A stretch of DNA of 64,000 nt from Litoditis marina (GCA_964036275.1 OZ038437.1:6577804-6641803); one strand, 5' to 3'; counted from the first letter of the stretch, positions 25,001-35,925 are shown. The notes: a model not told the origin generated them from the letters alone. Made by a program: numbers and translations.

Positions 25001-25976
25001 CCAACTCAAACCTACAAATTTAAGCGACACGATTACCTAAACCCCAGTTGGCGTATTTCCAAGATGATCCATCGTTCCAGGACCAATTACCCGTGAGAAT
25101 ACGATTTGCTCCGATCCAATAATTGGACTGGCCCTCAAACATCGATTTGGCTGTTTCTGCAATATACGCAGTTCAAAAGTACGTCTTATTCTAAGATGAC
25201 GTGTTTACGTTTCCTAATAAATCAATATAACGACCTTTTTATCTGTTTGTCATCACATTCTGAATCATTTACAATTACATAATACAATCGTGCATTGTTA
25301 TTCGAGTAAAACTATCCGCTCTCTCTATATGTTTTTTCATTTACCAGTTTCATCGATGACGAAAAACACCTTTGTGATAGATTTTATTTTTGTGTATTTC
25401 GCTCACCTTTTAGCCAAATACGTTTTTTTCTACATCTGCATTTTCTACATCCAAGTCTGTATTATTCGAAAATCAAATAAACCTCTCTTTACCTGCCAAA
25501 ATGCTAGTCATTATACGTGCCTTCTGTATGAATTTCCCTGTTCAGTGTTTTAACTAAAAGTGTCCAGTTTGATGATGGTATGGAAACGATTTCTTTGGAA
25601 AAAATGTATCGACAAGCGAACCTTGAACAAGCGCTTCCTCAAAATCGTTTCTGATGGATACCAAATGTCCTCCTAATGCAACACAAGTGTCTTCAGCAGA
25701 GAGGAAATCAACCTCATAGGGCACGAACTTGTAACATCTGCAACATTTTTATACCTGGTAACCTACTTTTGTTTCTTACATAACTGTGAACGGAATAATT
25801 TCAAACCTGATGAAAATTATCATATTGATACAAATTATTGGATCATCAAAGGTCGCCCATGTTGAGAAGATGAACAAAACTCACCTATCCAATCCTGTTT
25901 CACAAACTGTATCAGTTGGACAATCAGCCCAACATAGAGGCACCAAACACAGCAACCAGAAAGATCGTGCGCGCAT
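16068..25976 (-). CDS. clec-B: secreted two-CTLD C-type lectin with a 6.6-kb intron
   Basis: Exons in transcript order: 25976-25885, 25737-25622, 25156-25037, 24781-24727, 24437-24286, 24068-24016, 23655-23553, 23338-23235, 16619-16554, 16166-16068. They sum to 960 bases, 319 residues. Signal peptide MRARSFWLLCLVPLCWA, then CPTDTVC; CTLD1 (CYKF, FLSAEDTC, GGHLVSIRN, YWIGANRILTGNWSW); a CPECPSTTAAAQITCPTT linker; CTLD2 (CEDGWVHF, ASAEQKC, GGHLASIHS, WIGLQN, NWAEQEPNN, RWNDVVC, MRAAVCKKSEL). CTLD2 keeps both EPN and WND, the calcium/mannose-type site, so it is the best sugar-binding candidate in the array. A secreted role is inferred; nematode clecs are often intestinal or immune effectors. The last two exons are joined to the rest by phase and homology across a large intron (16620-23234). 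Confidence 0.82.
16213..16326. repeat. Palindromic CAATTG-type MITE, copy b
   Basis: Starts GAAGGACGATCACGTGGACC and ends TTCGTGCTTC, with CAACTGCAATTGAAAAATGC at the centre. It sits in the last intron of clec-B. Confidence 0.75.
16644..16755. repeat. Palindromic CAATTG-type MITE, copy c
   Basis: Starts GAAGGACGATAATGTGGATC, has CCAATTGCAGTTTAAAGGAC at the centre and ends AAAATCGTCC. It lies just upstream of clec-B exon 9, inside the large intron. Confidence 0.7.
16893..16955 (+). repeat. 63-bp dispersed repeat, left copy
   Basis: Contains GGCGGGGTCAATTAAAAAAA and GAAAACCAGGAAACG. It is nearly identical to the reverse complement of 22745-22806. Both are in the same clec-B intron, facing each other about 5.9 kb apart. 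Confidence 0.75.
17165..17340. repeat. 54-55 bp tandem repeat, about three units
   Basis: The block CCAAAGCTAAAAATTACCAG recurs at a spacing of 54-55 bp, each unit preceded by GACAT or AACAT. It is intronic to clec-B; an open frame across it is just the repeat read in one frame. Confidence 0.7.
18346..19903 (-). CDS. Candidate small nested gene, function unknown
   Basis: Two exon-like segments lie inside the large clec-B intron on the same strand. 19903-19837 opens MITRTTEMLRRAHHKMEFEF and ends at a GTGAGT donor. A second segment (about 18505-18346) follows a TCTGTTTCAG acceptor. Phase-consistent joining reads DTDEALFPFPTPAQKK and ends in a hydrophobic stretch before TAG. Another frame of that exon, YGRSTIPIPYSGPKEVH to HFV-stop, also has nematode-like codon use but does not join in phase. 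The first segment may continue an upstream exon instead of starting at this ATG. I do not recognise the product; it could be the C-terminal tail of a membrane protein. Confidence 0.35.
18640..18905. other. GC-rich structured island
   Basis: GC-rich compared with its surroundings. It contains a perfect short hairpin (CCGGGG, GAGA loop, CCCCGG, about 18709-18724) and other self-complementary blocks. The minus strand is open across much of it. It matches no snRNA, SRP, RNase P or spliced-leader RNA that I can recall. It could be a repeat fragment or an unrecognised non-coding RNA. Confidence 0.3.
20484..21850 (+). other. Two plus-strand exon-like segments, unassigned
   Basis: 20484-20569 lies between a TTTTTCAG acceptor and a GTAAGT donor. 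21709 onward follows TTTCCAG and opens MSIMLGSFSESVGVGINNKK, remaining open with Gly/Ser-rich, GC-richer codons for about 45 residues before the sequence turns AT-rich. They lie antisense inside the clec-B intron. No family is recognised, and the two cannot be joined convincingly in one frame. Confidence 0.25.
20656..20790. repeat. GCTGCC-rich inverted-repeat element, copy 1
   Basis: Contains CATGATACTTTTTGCTGCCG and GGCAGCAAAATGTTGCCAAC. It is related to the elements at 35799-35925 and 37355-37612, which share TTCATACTTTTTGCTGCCAA ends. Confidence 0.6.
22745..22806 (-). repeat. 63-bp dispersed repeat, right copy
   Basis: Inverted partner of 16893-16955. The homology does not extend beyond about 63 bp on either side, so these are dispersed copies of one repeat and not clearly the ends of a single transposon. 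Confidence 0.7.
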
Positions 25977-27338
25977 TCTACAATGAAGTATAGCTCAAAC
26001 CAGTACAATGTTCATCAAAAGTTAAAAGAGATAAAGAGAATGAGAGAGAGGGGAGAAGCGAGAAAAAAAGGGAATTATAGAGTGAAAGAGAGGAACAGAA
26101 AGGAACGGAAAAACACATACAAAGAGGAAGAGAAATAGTGAGGAGAAGGAAGAAAAGACAGACAGATGAGATAGCGAGAGAGAGAGAGAGAAGGACAGAG
26201 AGAAAAAGAAAAGCTTCTCGTGTTGACTGTAGCTGGTGGTATCGTCTTTTACAGAGATTCGGTCACCCACAGAATATTAACTAAGAGGCATAATGTGAAA
26301 TTGTTATTCGATGAATTTTCTCTATCAAATTAGTATTCGTGGCTGTTTCAGCCGAATTTTCAAGAATTATCAACAACTATATTGCTAACATGATGAAACA
26401 AATTCGATCACGGATCGGTATGGATTCAAAACACATAGTCAGGAAAAAATGTTACTTAGTTACTACAGGATAAGTGTCTTCAGCAGAAATAAAATCAACG
26501 TTTGTTTTCCTGTTCTTCAGAGGGCGGTGGATCTTCTTCGGCACCCAATTTGCTTTCCAGTTGCTTCTGTCCGCCACGATGTCGTGATTCTGTTTCATAT
26601 GATCAAAGAATGCCTGGAGATGACGAGCGATTGTGGTAATGTGGATGCGTTTCGTTCAATTTGTCAACGTCAGTTCGGAGATAAACCGAACTACCCGAGC
26701 ATAAACACGCGCGGTAAAAAACTGCGTTAAAATTATCAGGTTTCAACGTCGAACATTCGTAGGAGAAATTTGAAAGCTGCACGTAATATTAAAATTCACG
26801 AAAATATTGTACTAGTTTTGCGGAGCCGAGATTTGGCAAACGGCACGCACATTTGCCTGATATCTGATATTCACACACCAATTATCTGATAGTAGATGAT
26901 CGACTACCGCCTGCCCCATAATATTTAGTCAATTCGGTCATGTGATATTGCAGTGAAGAGATATGAAAACAATGAAAAATGATGTTTGCCTCGCAGCACG
27001 ATTTGGCAATTGCTGTCTCGGTGCGAAAACAAAGACTATACTTGGAGTAAACTTGAATTTAATTTAAATAAGTCCTGTTCGTTCCATTGGCTCCAGTTTT
27101 TTCATTCAATAAACGAGTTGTACACAACAAAAAAGCTTGGTGAATGCATGAAACCCTTCTCTAAATCAGATACAATTGAGTGTCATAGATGTTACCGTTG
27201 TTCTGCTTCGAAATGTAACTTAATGCACATTTTACTATGATCTTTTGATCATATTATAACATTTGTGTGGGCGTGTGTTTTTCTGAATAACCGCGAAAAC
27301 ATGCAAAACGAACGAATAGTTTATTGTTTAATGAAACG
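25977..27338. other. Intergenic between clec-B and clec-D
   Basis: Holds a polypurine tract (about 26030-26220, AG/GAGA), a pair of exon-like plus-strand segments (26352-26639), the left edge of the tandem-duplication unit (about 26833) and a 327-bp stretch (about 26984-27308) missing from the sister copy near 39340. Confidence 0.55.
26352..26639 (+). other. Two-exon plus-strand coding candidate
   Basis: 26352-26417 follows TGTTTCAG and reads EFSRIINNYIANMMKQIRSR to a GTATGG donor. 26521-26639 follows TTCTTCAG and joins in phase to read EGGGSSSAPNLLSSCFCPPR, then CRDSVSYDQRMPGDDERLW and a stop. Acceptor, donor and phase all agree, yet another frame of the second exon is also open to 26730. 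No family is recognised and no upstream exon was found, so it may be the 3' remnant of a lost gene. Confidence 0.35.
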
Positions 27339-30300
27339 TCATTCATACTCTGCCTTTTTGCAGACGGCGGCGCGCATGTCCCATGTGCACGGTATGTCGT
27401 TCCATTTTCCATGAACTTCACCCTTGAAATCTGTGTAGATCTGGAACAGATCGAACAATCATTTACTAAACTTTCATTGCAGAAGGCCGATTATGTAGTA
27501 CAATTCCAACGCTTAATTCCCTCAAACTGCAATACATTTTTCAATTGCAGTTGGACGGACCGATGTCTCGGGAATGGCCTACTTTAACTAATCCTTGATT
27601 CTGATATCTTGTTTTAGTCTTCAATCCACGAAATTGTCAGTCATGTTAAATCCACACGTGTTGTGTATCGTCTGCTAGTTTCATGTGAGAAATCGTGAAA
27701 ATACTTTTCCGATTCATTTAACTCTCAGAACAGTTTTGCACTAGTATTAATCAACTAAATAATTTTTTATTTTTAGGAAAAAAAATATTTAAATTGTTTC
27801 CAAGGTTATACAGCCAGGAAGTGTGATTTTCGATGACAATTCAGATTATATTCCAAACTTGAAAACATACTTCCACGCAGGCTTCCAAATCGTCGGAGTT
27901 GTCAGGTTCGGAATGTCCCCAGTTGATGTAGGTTGTCTGTTGAATTAAATCAGAAATCGAATCGCGATAGATACGTTTTCGATCATTGTTCTAATGGTTA
28001 TTCTCAGTGAAAAACTAGGCAAAAACTTTACTATGGATGTTTTAAAATTGAATTCAAAATATCACGCTGTGACAATATTTTAGAATGATTTGCTTTTGTT
28101 CTGAATGTTTCCGTCGTTTGCGGTTCTCAGCCGTCTCAGGACAGTCGGTTCCGTATGAATAGGGTTCGAAAATGGAAACCCTAATTCCAACCATGGTAAA
28201 AACAGTACGAAAAACATAGTGTACTCACCGGTGTTCCGTCAGTCCATTGCCAGCCGTTGGGCACCTTGTAAAGACCGATCTCCACACCTGGACCCGTCAC
28301 CCCCGATGATGCAAACTCTGACAATTGATTATTGATTTATTAATTCATTGAATTACGCATATTCGTACATTATAACATTGAACGAGATATAGAAAAAACG
28401 TAGAAACAGAATTAAACACAGAGTAGAGACAAAGTGACAAAGTGCGCACAGACAATCATGACTGACGCGACGTACAAATAACAGACATCAGTATGGAATT
28501 CATCAAACCTTTGCAAATAGTTTTCTACTTTTGTGAAGAGCGGACTCATCCGTACGATCAGCGCATATTTGATCTACACACTCTGATTTGCTCGCGAGAT
28601 GTCAATGATCGTTCTTTCAGCGATGCTTATTTCATGAACAACTCGAGAGCCATAAGTTTCTGATTCGTTTTTCGTTCAGTGGTCAGAGAAGTGTGCAAGT
28701 GTGCGCCCCGATTTGGCTTGTTGTTGTTCTGGCACACTTTCTGGTGAATACAACTATTTTGCGTGAACTCATAGTTTTACTTTCTTGTTGGAACTCCGCG
28801 AGGTATGCGGATATCTGGAATTTGCATGCGAACATAGATGGTCCTTGTGACTGCGGTGAAAAAATAGTTGACGCTCATTTTAAAGAGAGATTTAAATTGA
28901 CCGATTCAGCCCGATGGAATGTAGTCAAGAGTAAATACAGCACACTTCCGCTGGTTTCTTGCGCATTGTGCGCAAACATATCCACGAAATGTTTGAAACA
29001 AAGACGCCCTCGTAACTTTCGGTTTGAAAACAACGATTTTACACATCCGCACATTTTTCTGAATGAAAAACCTTGGATCAGAAGCTATCATCTCTTGATT
29101 TTTTCTCAGTAAAATTGGAACAACGAACTACTCACCGGCAACGAATTCGTTCTCTTCATTGCTGTGGATTGAGGCCAGATGACCTCCATTGTCAACGCAC
29201 ATTTGTTCAGCAGCCGCGGCATCTTTGAAGTGGTGAATGGTCTGCAAACAGAATGAAAAGGTGGATTACACCAACAACTGGGCTGTTTTACTCATTTTCG
29301 TGGGTATTTTGTGACAGTAGAACTGTTATAAGAAGCTTACTATGAACTAGTTAGCAATGGTCTTGCGCATGTGAATAGAGACGACTGAGAAGTACAGAAA
29401 ATTCCTCTGTTTCAAAGAAAAGGTTGTTGCAACGCTTCTGAAAAGATTTACACCTGCATCGGTCAGGATTTTCTGATATTGGTGTCACTTGTTTTCTCAT
29501 GTAGTAAATAGAACTCGTTGTACCTTGTAACAGGACTTGGTTTGTCCAAAATGCGCCCAACCGTCGTCGCACAGAGCTGGAACTTGCTATTTACGTGCGG
29601 ATACCACCAAAACAGTAAATGTGTTTGCGAAATGATTCGCTAAATCAACATTTTCTTGTGAATCATTTTTCTTGTGTTTTTCTCTCTCTGGCTCTTTCTA
29701 TGTGTTTATCTTGTTCAATGTAGCTGTGAATGTAATGTGGTAAAGTTTAGTGAAATTTCAAAAGATGGCTCAATAAACGGACTAAATCAATATATGAATT
29801 TCTTCGCGAAAAATGAAAGCTTCTTGGTTTCTGCTCTGAAGACGTTTGGGATTGAAGTAACAAAGATGCAAATTGACCGCCTTACCCAGCCAGACTACTA
29901 GTGATAATGTTACCAAAATTTGCTACTAGTATCACCTCTTCTTGAACAGGTAGTTGGAGCGGCGGTGGTGGGGCATGTTTGACAAACTGGACATTGTGTC
30001 ACGCTCTGTGAAACGTATGGAAGAGCGCACACGAACGGCTTGAATAAGACCTCAGCAGTTGCACTGTAACAACATAAACGACATGACGGCGCTTTACACA
30101 TGCAACCGGGTTGCATGCAACCAAAATGCAACTTGGTTGCATGTGTATAGTTGTCGCTAACGGAAAACCGTGAGGGTGCTGTATATCTTACTTTCCGCTG
30201 TGTACGCACACTTGTCCTTGATTCCAAAGCTTGCACGCTATATTCTCTGATAGGGTTGTGATTAGCGCCATGCTACGAATCTTTTGCTCGCAGGTTCGAT

Positions 30301-32929
30301 TCCAGCGAGAGACAGAAATTTAAATTTATAAATTAGGCATGCACTATACAAAACCATTGGTTGCTTTCAAATGCAACCGGGTTGCTTTTCAAATGCAACC
30401 AAATTTTTCTTTTTAATTATGTTCAAATGCAACCAGGTTGCATTTGAAAGCAACCAATGGTTATGTACACATGCAACCTGGTTGCATTCCGGTTGCACGC
30501 AATCCGGTTGCGTGTGTAATTGGCCTGACAGGACTGTTCAGATTCGCAAGACGACTGTCCTCCGTTTCTGTGTACGTTCAAATAAACTGTTCCTTCATAA
30601 TTTGAATTGTACAGGTGTATTGACTTCTGGCAACGTGAAATTCTTGATTTTAATTTTCCCTTGAGTTGATGTCATTTTAATGTTATTTTACTAACAAAAC
30701 TCAATATCTAGTCGTGTTCCGATAGACATTCAACGAACCTAGACACTGAAAATGAGTGAAATTTGCGTATTATTCATGATGTCTTTTTATGGATCAATCG
30801 AGATTATATTGATATTTTTCTACGTTTCTTAGGGTTGTAGTATGTAGCTCTCTGTGCGGTATTAACTATGTCCTATTACAGATTGATTAAATTTTCGTTA
30901 ACTTACTTCCAGAGACCATCTGCCAGCGAAGCACAAACGCCGCCTTCGCTTTTTTCATCATCTGAAAATTCCGTAGATAATCAAACTTGTTCCATTCGTT
31001 TTTGTTTGAAAAAAAAAATTACGCAAATTTTTTTTTATTTTCGAATCAATATTCGTCATAGAAATGACTCGTTCCGTGTTCGTAGAGAATTTCATTGCGA
31101 ACAAACTCGGCTTCCGACTGATTCCAGAAATGCTCAAAGTTGATCTTTGAGAATTGTTTTGCCTATTGTTTACCGCATTGATTGCTCTTCCCCCTCTCTC
31201 TTTTTCGTTAATTTAAAGAATCCGTCCCGCTTTAATTTTGACTTCTGAGTTAACAATGTGACCCTATGGCAAATGAAAATCATTATCAAAAATATATACT
31301 TCTATATCCCTATCTTGCTTCGTTTTCTCAGAAAAGCGGCTTACGTAATGACACCGATAGGGGGGTTGCGTACGGGGTATGCTCAAAATAGCCTATAGGA
31401 GTACAGAAATGTTCCTTAAACACTCTATCACATATAAATACCCATTTAAAGAATACAAAATGAAAATAAATCTGGATGTAAATGAACTAAGTCAAGTCGC
31501 GTCACAGTGAAAATGTTCATGTCCCCATCTCATATGCTTGATGTTATGCAAATTTTTCAATTTTTTAATCAAAAAGTTTTTCCATGGTCTATGGGAAGAC
31601 ATTAAGAAACTTTTTTGAGCTTTTTGAATTTTTCATGAAACTCAAATTAGAGCAGAACGGTTTCTTTAATATCGAGGCATAACACAACTTCGTGGTTGGG
31701 TGTTTGAAACATTTGAGTGTTTTCTTGTCATGAAACTTGAGGCACAATACAACCTGTCATGAAATCAATAAAGCCAACTCGGACAATTCAGACTTGCTCA
31801 CCTTCAGACCATTGGGTGTAGTTCCATGTTGATCCGTCTGTCCAGGACCAATAATCATTGAGAATATGATTGGCTCCGATCCAATAATCAAACTGGTCCA
31901 AAAACATCGACATGGCGGTTTCTGAAATTAGCAGATTTCAGAAATGCCTCTGTTAGATAAGCTTTTGAGGGTGATTTCTATATGTAACCTGATTTTTTGG
32001 TAACTTAACCGATTTTTGGTGACATATTTTTTAGGCTACTTCAATAGGTAACTGGTTGGTAACCTAGAATGAAGAACCGGCCACCTGTTTAACACAAAGT
32101 GTGGGTTTAACTGTTAGAGTTACCTGAGACAATTGGGGAACCAAAAACCGGTAAGGACACCAAATAACCCGGTCACATATATAATTGGCCGATTTTGAGT
32201 TAACAGTCGAATCAGAGCGCTGAAGTTCACGTCACATGACCCACCTATTGTTTGTTGATCAACAAGGACAGATAACGTGTTTGTGAATTCAGAACTCAAG
32301 AAAGTAATGGTAACTTATTGTTCAATGCTTTAATTGGCGATGTATATATAAAATATTGCATAGTTATTGAGCTGACCTTGGACTAGCGCTCCTTCGAAAG
32401 GGTTTCTAATAGAGGTCAAATGCCCTCCAAATCCAACACAAATGTCTTCGGCAGAGAGAAAGTCAATCTCATCCCTCACAAACTTATAGCATCTGAGAAA
32501 TTATTATTATTTTATAAGCAATAAAAAATGCATTCAACGATAAACTCAAGAGAGGGGGGATGAATTTAACACTTATATTTCGCAATCTGAGCCAACTCAT
32601 CTCAATATGACATTATATAATGAGCGCGTAACAGAGTAAACTATACACTACAATCCATTTTTGTTTTCCATGTCTCCATTTTCTCGTAGTTTAAGTGCCA
32701 CATACACCAATGTGGAAAGACATGTGTTCCATCGCGAATACACATTCTATTCTATTCTATAAAAAAGTACATTGATTGATGATTCTATCATTGAAAGTTG
32801 CTTTTGCTGATGGAAACTCACAAAAAAACTAACTCACCGATCGAACTCTTTTTCACAGATTATGTCTGTTGGACAAGCAGCCCAACATAGAGGCACCACA
32901 AATAGCAGCCAGTAACTGGGTGCACACAT
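27339..32929 (-). CDS. clec-D: secreted two-CTLD C-type lectin
   Basis: Exons in transcript order: 32929-32838, 32492-32377, 31921-31802, 30961-30907, 30063-29936, 29576-29524, 29241-29136, 28317-28229, 27936-27871, 27440-27339. They total 927 bases, 308 residues, all phases joining. Signal peptide MCAPSYWLLFVVPLCWA, then CPTDIIC. CTLD1 has CYKFVRDEIDFLSAEDIC, GGHLTSIRN and YWIGANHIL. The linker is CPVCQTCPTTAAPTTC. CTLD2 has CDDGWAHF, AAAAEQMC, GGHLASIHS, INWGHSEPDNS, KWNDIPC and MRAAVCKKAEYE. The motif is EPD with WND retained, so calcium binding is possible but altered sugar preference is inferred. It is nearly identical to clec-E from exon 10 back through exon 3, and differs at the signal peptide. 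Confidence 0.88.
27482..27586. repeat. Palindromic CAATTG-type MITE, copy d
   Basis: Contains CAAACTGCAATACATTTTTC then AATTGCAGTTGGACGGACCG, between GAAGGCCGATTATG and GGAATGGCC. It is in the last intron of clec-D, the same intron that holds copy b in clec-B. Confidence 0.7.
28493..28663 (+). other. Antisense ORF in clec-D intron 7
   Basis: A true ATG opens 56 codons (MEFIKPLQIVFYFCEERTHP to NNSRAISF) on the strand opposite the lectin. A second open stretch of about 140 codons follows from 28693, but it lacks an ATG. Identical ORFs in clec-E (40526-40696) are expected from the recent duplication and are not evidence of selection. No family is recognised; these could be remnants of a captured gene or element. 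Confidence 0.25.
30147..30350 (+). mobile_element. tRNA-derived SINE, copy 1
   Basis: Head TAGTTGTCGCTAACGG, then TTTCCGCTGTGTACGCAC, an A-box-like AGCGCC region, a B-box CAGGTTCGATTCC, and tail GACAGAAATTTAAATTTATA. It lies within a GGTTGCAT-rich inverted-repeat zone (30090-30520) in clec-D intron 4. The same architecture recurs at 42180-42383, about 37613-37780, 59950-60165 (-) and 62890-63092 (-). Confidence 0.75.
31213..31669. mobile_element. 457-bp TTAA-flanked element, copy 1
   Basis: Ends are imperfect inverted repeats: TTAAAGAATCCGTCCCGCTT facing AGCAGAACGGTTTCTTTAA. Copies lie at 43246-43702 (duplication partner) and 58090-58546 (independent insertion, opposite orientation), all 457 bp. 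The TTAA at both edges suggests a piggyBac-like target, but TTAA could also be part of the terminus. Confidence 0.75.
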
Positions 32930-34110
32930 TTTATTTTATTTAGATACCAAACAGAAAACCAATATACAAAGCAACGTTTTGCAATAAACATGAATACCTG
33001 GTTCCCTTATATAGAACATAGAGGTCAAATTAACAGTGCCGACAGACAAAGCAACAACATAGAAACATGAGTAGTACCAAAATATAGCGATGTAATTAAT
33101 AGCATATTGCAACGGTTTGTTGTTCATATATCTTTAGAGACTCTTACAAGCTTACTTGTTTACTGTGTATACCGAGCGAATGTTTGGAAAGTAGCAACAA
33201 CGGTACCGTTTGCATGAGGGCACGAATAAGTTAACGTTTTATTTTTCTGTTCTCAAACGAAATACCAACTTGACAAGTGAACTTTGAACATTGTGGTATG
33301 TTTGACACGGCAGATTGACGCTCACAAAAGAATCCTGCAAAAGATCGCGTTTCTCATACCCGGCAACGTGCGGGTTATGGAAATAATTGTTTCTTACTTC
33401 CTATTGAAATGGTAAAAAAACTCCTTCGAAAAACTCCGTGTTCGAGAAATTAAAAAAAAAGGTTGCCAGTTCAACATGCATGTGAAATTCAACCAGGCTG
33501 CTTGTGTTGAAAACTATTAGTTGCTATCGATGGCAATCGGATATTCTGAAATGCAACTAAAATCTCTCACATCCAAAAAGTACAGTCTAGAGTATTGGAT
33601 TCAGAATCAACCCGTTTGCATTTGAATGCAACTAAAAGTATTCTACAGAAGCAACCTGATTGTTCTTTGCTGGGTGGCAGGTGTAAACAGTAAACAGCCA
33701 GTGAAGATAATTTTTACCATTCTTATCAATATACGCTGTTTTGTCATCAATTACTGGGTTCGGACTCCGGATGAAGGTCCTGCGTAGATTATTTCAGTTT
33801 GTCCGATGAAAACAACAATAAGCACAATTAGTTTAGTCGATCACTGGTTCCTTTTTCCGCCATTTCACTACAGTGCCTAATGGTGAAACATTAATTCAAC
33901 AAGTGAATTATGATCATTAGATTCAGTATGACACGGCAGATTGACGCTCATAAATGAATCTTACAAAAGATTGCGCTTCTCATACCCGGGAACGTGCGGG
34001 TTATGGAAAGTATTGCCTTTTTGCCGAATATCGCTTTGTTATTGGCAACTGTTTTCACATCTTGAACAACCGGAAACAGTTGAGAACATAATTCATTGTG
34101 CGGTGACATA
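32930..34110. other. Intergenic between clec-D and clec-F
   Basis: Includes the likely clec-D promoter side; no core promoter motif was identified. The sequence is shared, at moderate divergence, with 44960-45380 and 46590-46963. A GGTTGCAT-type degenerate inverted repeat lies at about 33460-33680. Confidence 0.5.
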
Positions 34111-35116
34111 CTATTGCAGTTCTGCTTTTTTGCAAACGGCGGCTCGCATGTGTCCATTACAAGAAAAATCATTCCATCTCATATAATACGGTTGTGGTGC
34201 CGCATTTACTGTGTCTGTGTAGATCTGAAATAGGCTAATTATATATTGAAGTGTTTTACATATCAAATGAGCAAATTTTATAGGCATTGCCTCAGAGCAA
34301 CTGAAAAATATTTCACAGCTAGCTGCTTCCACTTTCTGTATAACTGTCACACAAGCCTTCTCTTTTTCTCTCCCTCTCTTGTTTCTTCGACTGTTCTTGT
34401 TTGCTGTGGCCGTATTCACTGAACTCACGTAGCCGGGTAAACTATTTGAGCTAATTTTTAATAGTGTTTTTCTTTGTGGGTTCTTATAAGTTTACTCGTT
34501 TTATTCATACATTATTAATGTTTTGCCTATTTCAGCATGAAACACAATAATTTTGAAAACCGGTAAACGTGCTTTACAGAGCGTCATATTGAAAATTTGC
34601 TCAAGTGGTTTACTCGGCTATTTGAGCTTAGTGGATACGGCCACTGGTCTCGTGTTCTCTGTCCGTGATGTGGATTGTTTACTGAACAATTTTAAACGTA
34701 CCTCTACACACAATTCTCCATCCGCGTTGCTAGGTGCTCCTGCTGCCCAGTTGATGTAAGTGACCTATAAAATTCAATCTTCTCACCTGGCAGGACTCTG
34801 GCTCTCGTTTCCGTAGGATTTGAGCAGTGTTATCATTTTTTTCTGCGTCAAATACAACTCTAAACTTGAAACTCGAGTTACCGGGGTTCCGTCAGTCCAT
34901 TGCCATTCGTTGAACACTTTGTGAAGGCCGATATAGGCCTGTCCATAATTATCCGTATTAATGCCACCGTATGCAATACCTGAAAAAAAAACACATATCA
35001 GATTAATTGTGGTGGGCGCTTTTCGGTTACGCTCACTTTCATGAGACTCGATGCATTATTTTATGTTCCGGTTTTATATCCTAATATTTACAGTAAAGTA
35101 CGCGAGAAGCACCTGA

Positions 35117-35233
35117 GGCCGTATGCATGAAACATCCCGGGCCGGGTTGGGATGCTATCCCGAGCTCAATTGGCCGGGAAATAGCTCGGGAAAGCATCCC
35201 GACCCGGCCCGAGATGTTTCATGCATACGGCCA
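35117..35233. mobile_element. 117-bp foldback MITE
   Basis: Perfect 20-bp inverted ends: GGCCGTATGCATGAAACATC facing GATGTTTCATGCATACGGCC, with a further palindromic interior (CCGGGCCGGGTTGGG and partner). It is flanked by CTGA on both sides. The sister locus in clec-G (about 48117-48126) has an uninterrupted CACCTGAACTCCGCACCC, an empty site that proves insertion after duplication. Confidence 0.88.
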
Positions 35234-35798
35234 CTGAACTCCGCACCCGCATCTCATATCAAAAGACGGGAGGGTTATAGTCTCGTTCCTTTGGGGTTCT
35301 GAGGTTATTCCCGTGGATAATTATATGATAACATGTGGAAATAAACTTATTTTTTGACATATGCGCTACCTAAAACATGCAAGTTTCCCGCGTTGTGCCC
35401 TAAGTTGATTTCCAGCATTCAGCGAATGGTCCTATTATCACATGTTGGGCGAGCATATGAGGTTGAATAACAAATCGCCTCGACTGTGTCAATAACTTCA
35501 AAAATTTGCACGGTAAAAAAAACATTTTTTTTGGTTGAGTTTTTTTTTACTGAAATCAAAATCTTTACGGCTTTCTTCAATGATGTGGCCCATCTAAGGA
35601 AATGTTTGACAATTATCAAAAAACTGCTCACCCGCAACAAAATTGTTTTCCGCTAAGCTGTGAATAGAGGTGAGATGAGCACCGTAGGAAACGCACTACT
35701 GTTCAGCAGAAGCAAAGTCCATCCAGTGAATGGTCTGGTAAAAAATGAATACTACAGTCGTCGCCCAACGGAATGGCGGGAGAGTACTGTTTGGCAGG

Positions 35799-35925
35799 GT
35801 TCATACTTTTTGCTGCCAACTCTGGCAGCAACAGCAGCCGCTGCCAAGCATTTGGGCAGCGCTGCCGAAATGTTGTTGCTGCCGGAGTTGGCAGCATGAA
35901 ATGGCGACAAGAAAGTATGAACGCA
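35799..35925. repeat. GCTGCC-rich inverted-repeat element, copy 2
   Basis: Ends TTCATACTTTTTGCTGCCAA and AAGAAAGTATGAACGC are inverted; the interior is GCTGCC/GGCAGC palindromes. It produces spurious open frames on both strands. Confidence 0.7.

Noticed and set aside
28693..29112. 139-codon plus-strand frame (and its twin at 40726) as a gene
   Set aside because: The first codon is GTG, not ATG, there is no acceptor in front, and it overlaps the clec intron with no partner exon; kept only as an observation.
29674..29901. Possible small secreted peptide with a signal-like start
   Set aside because: The apparent Met is GTG and a stop lies just upstream with no acceptor; it is intronic to clec-D and clec-E.
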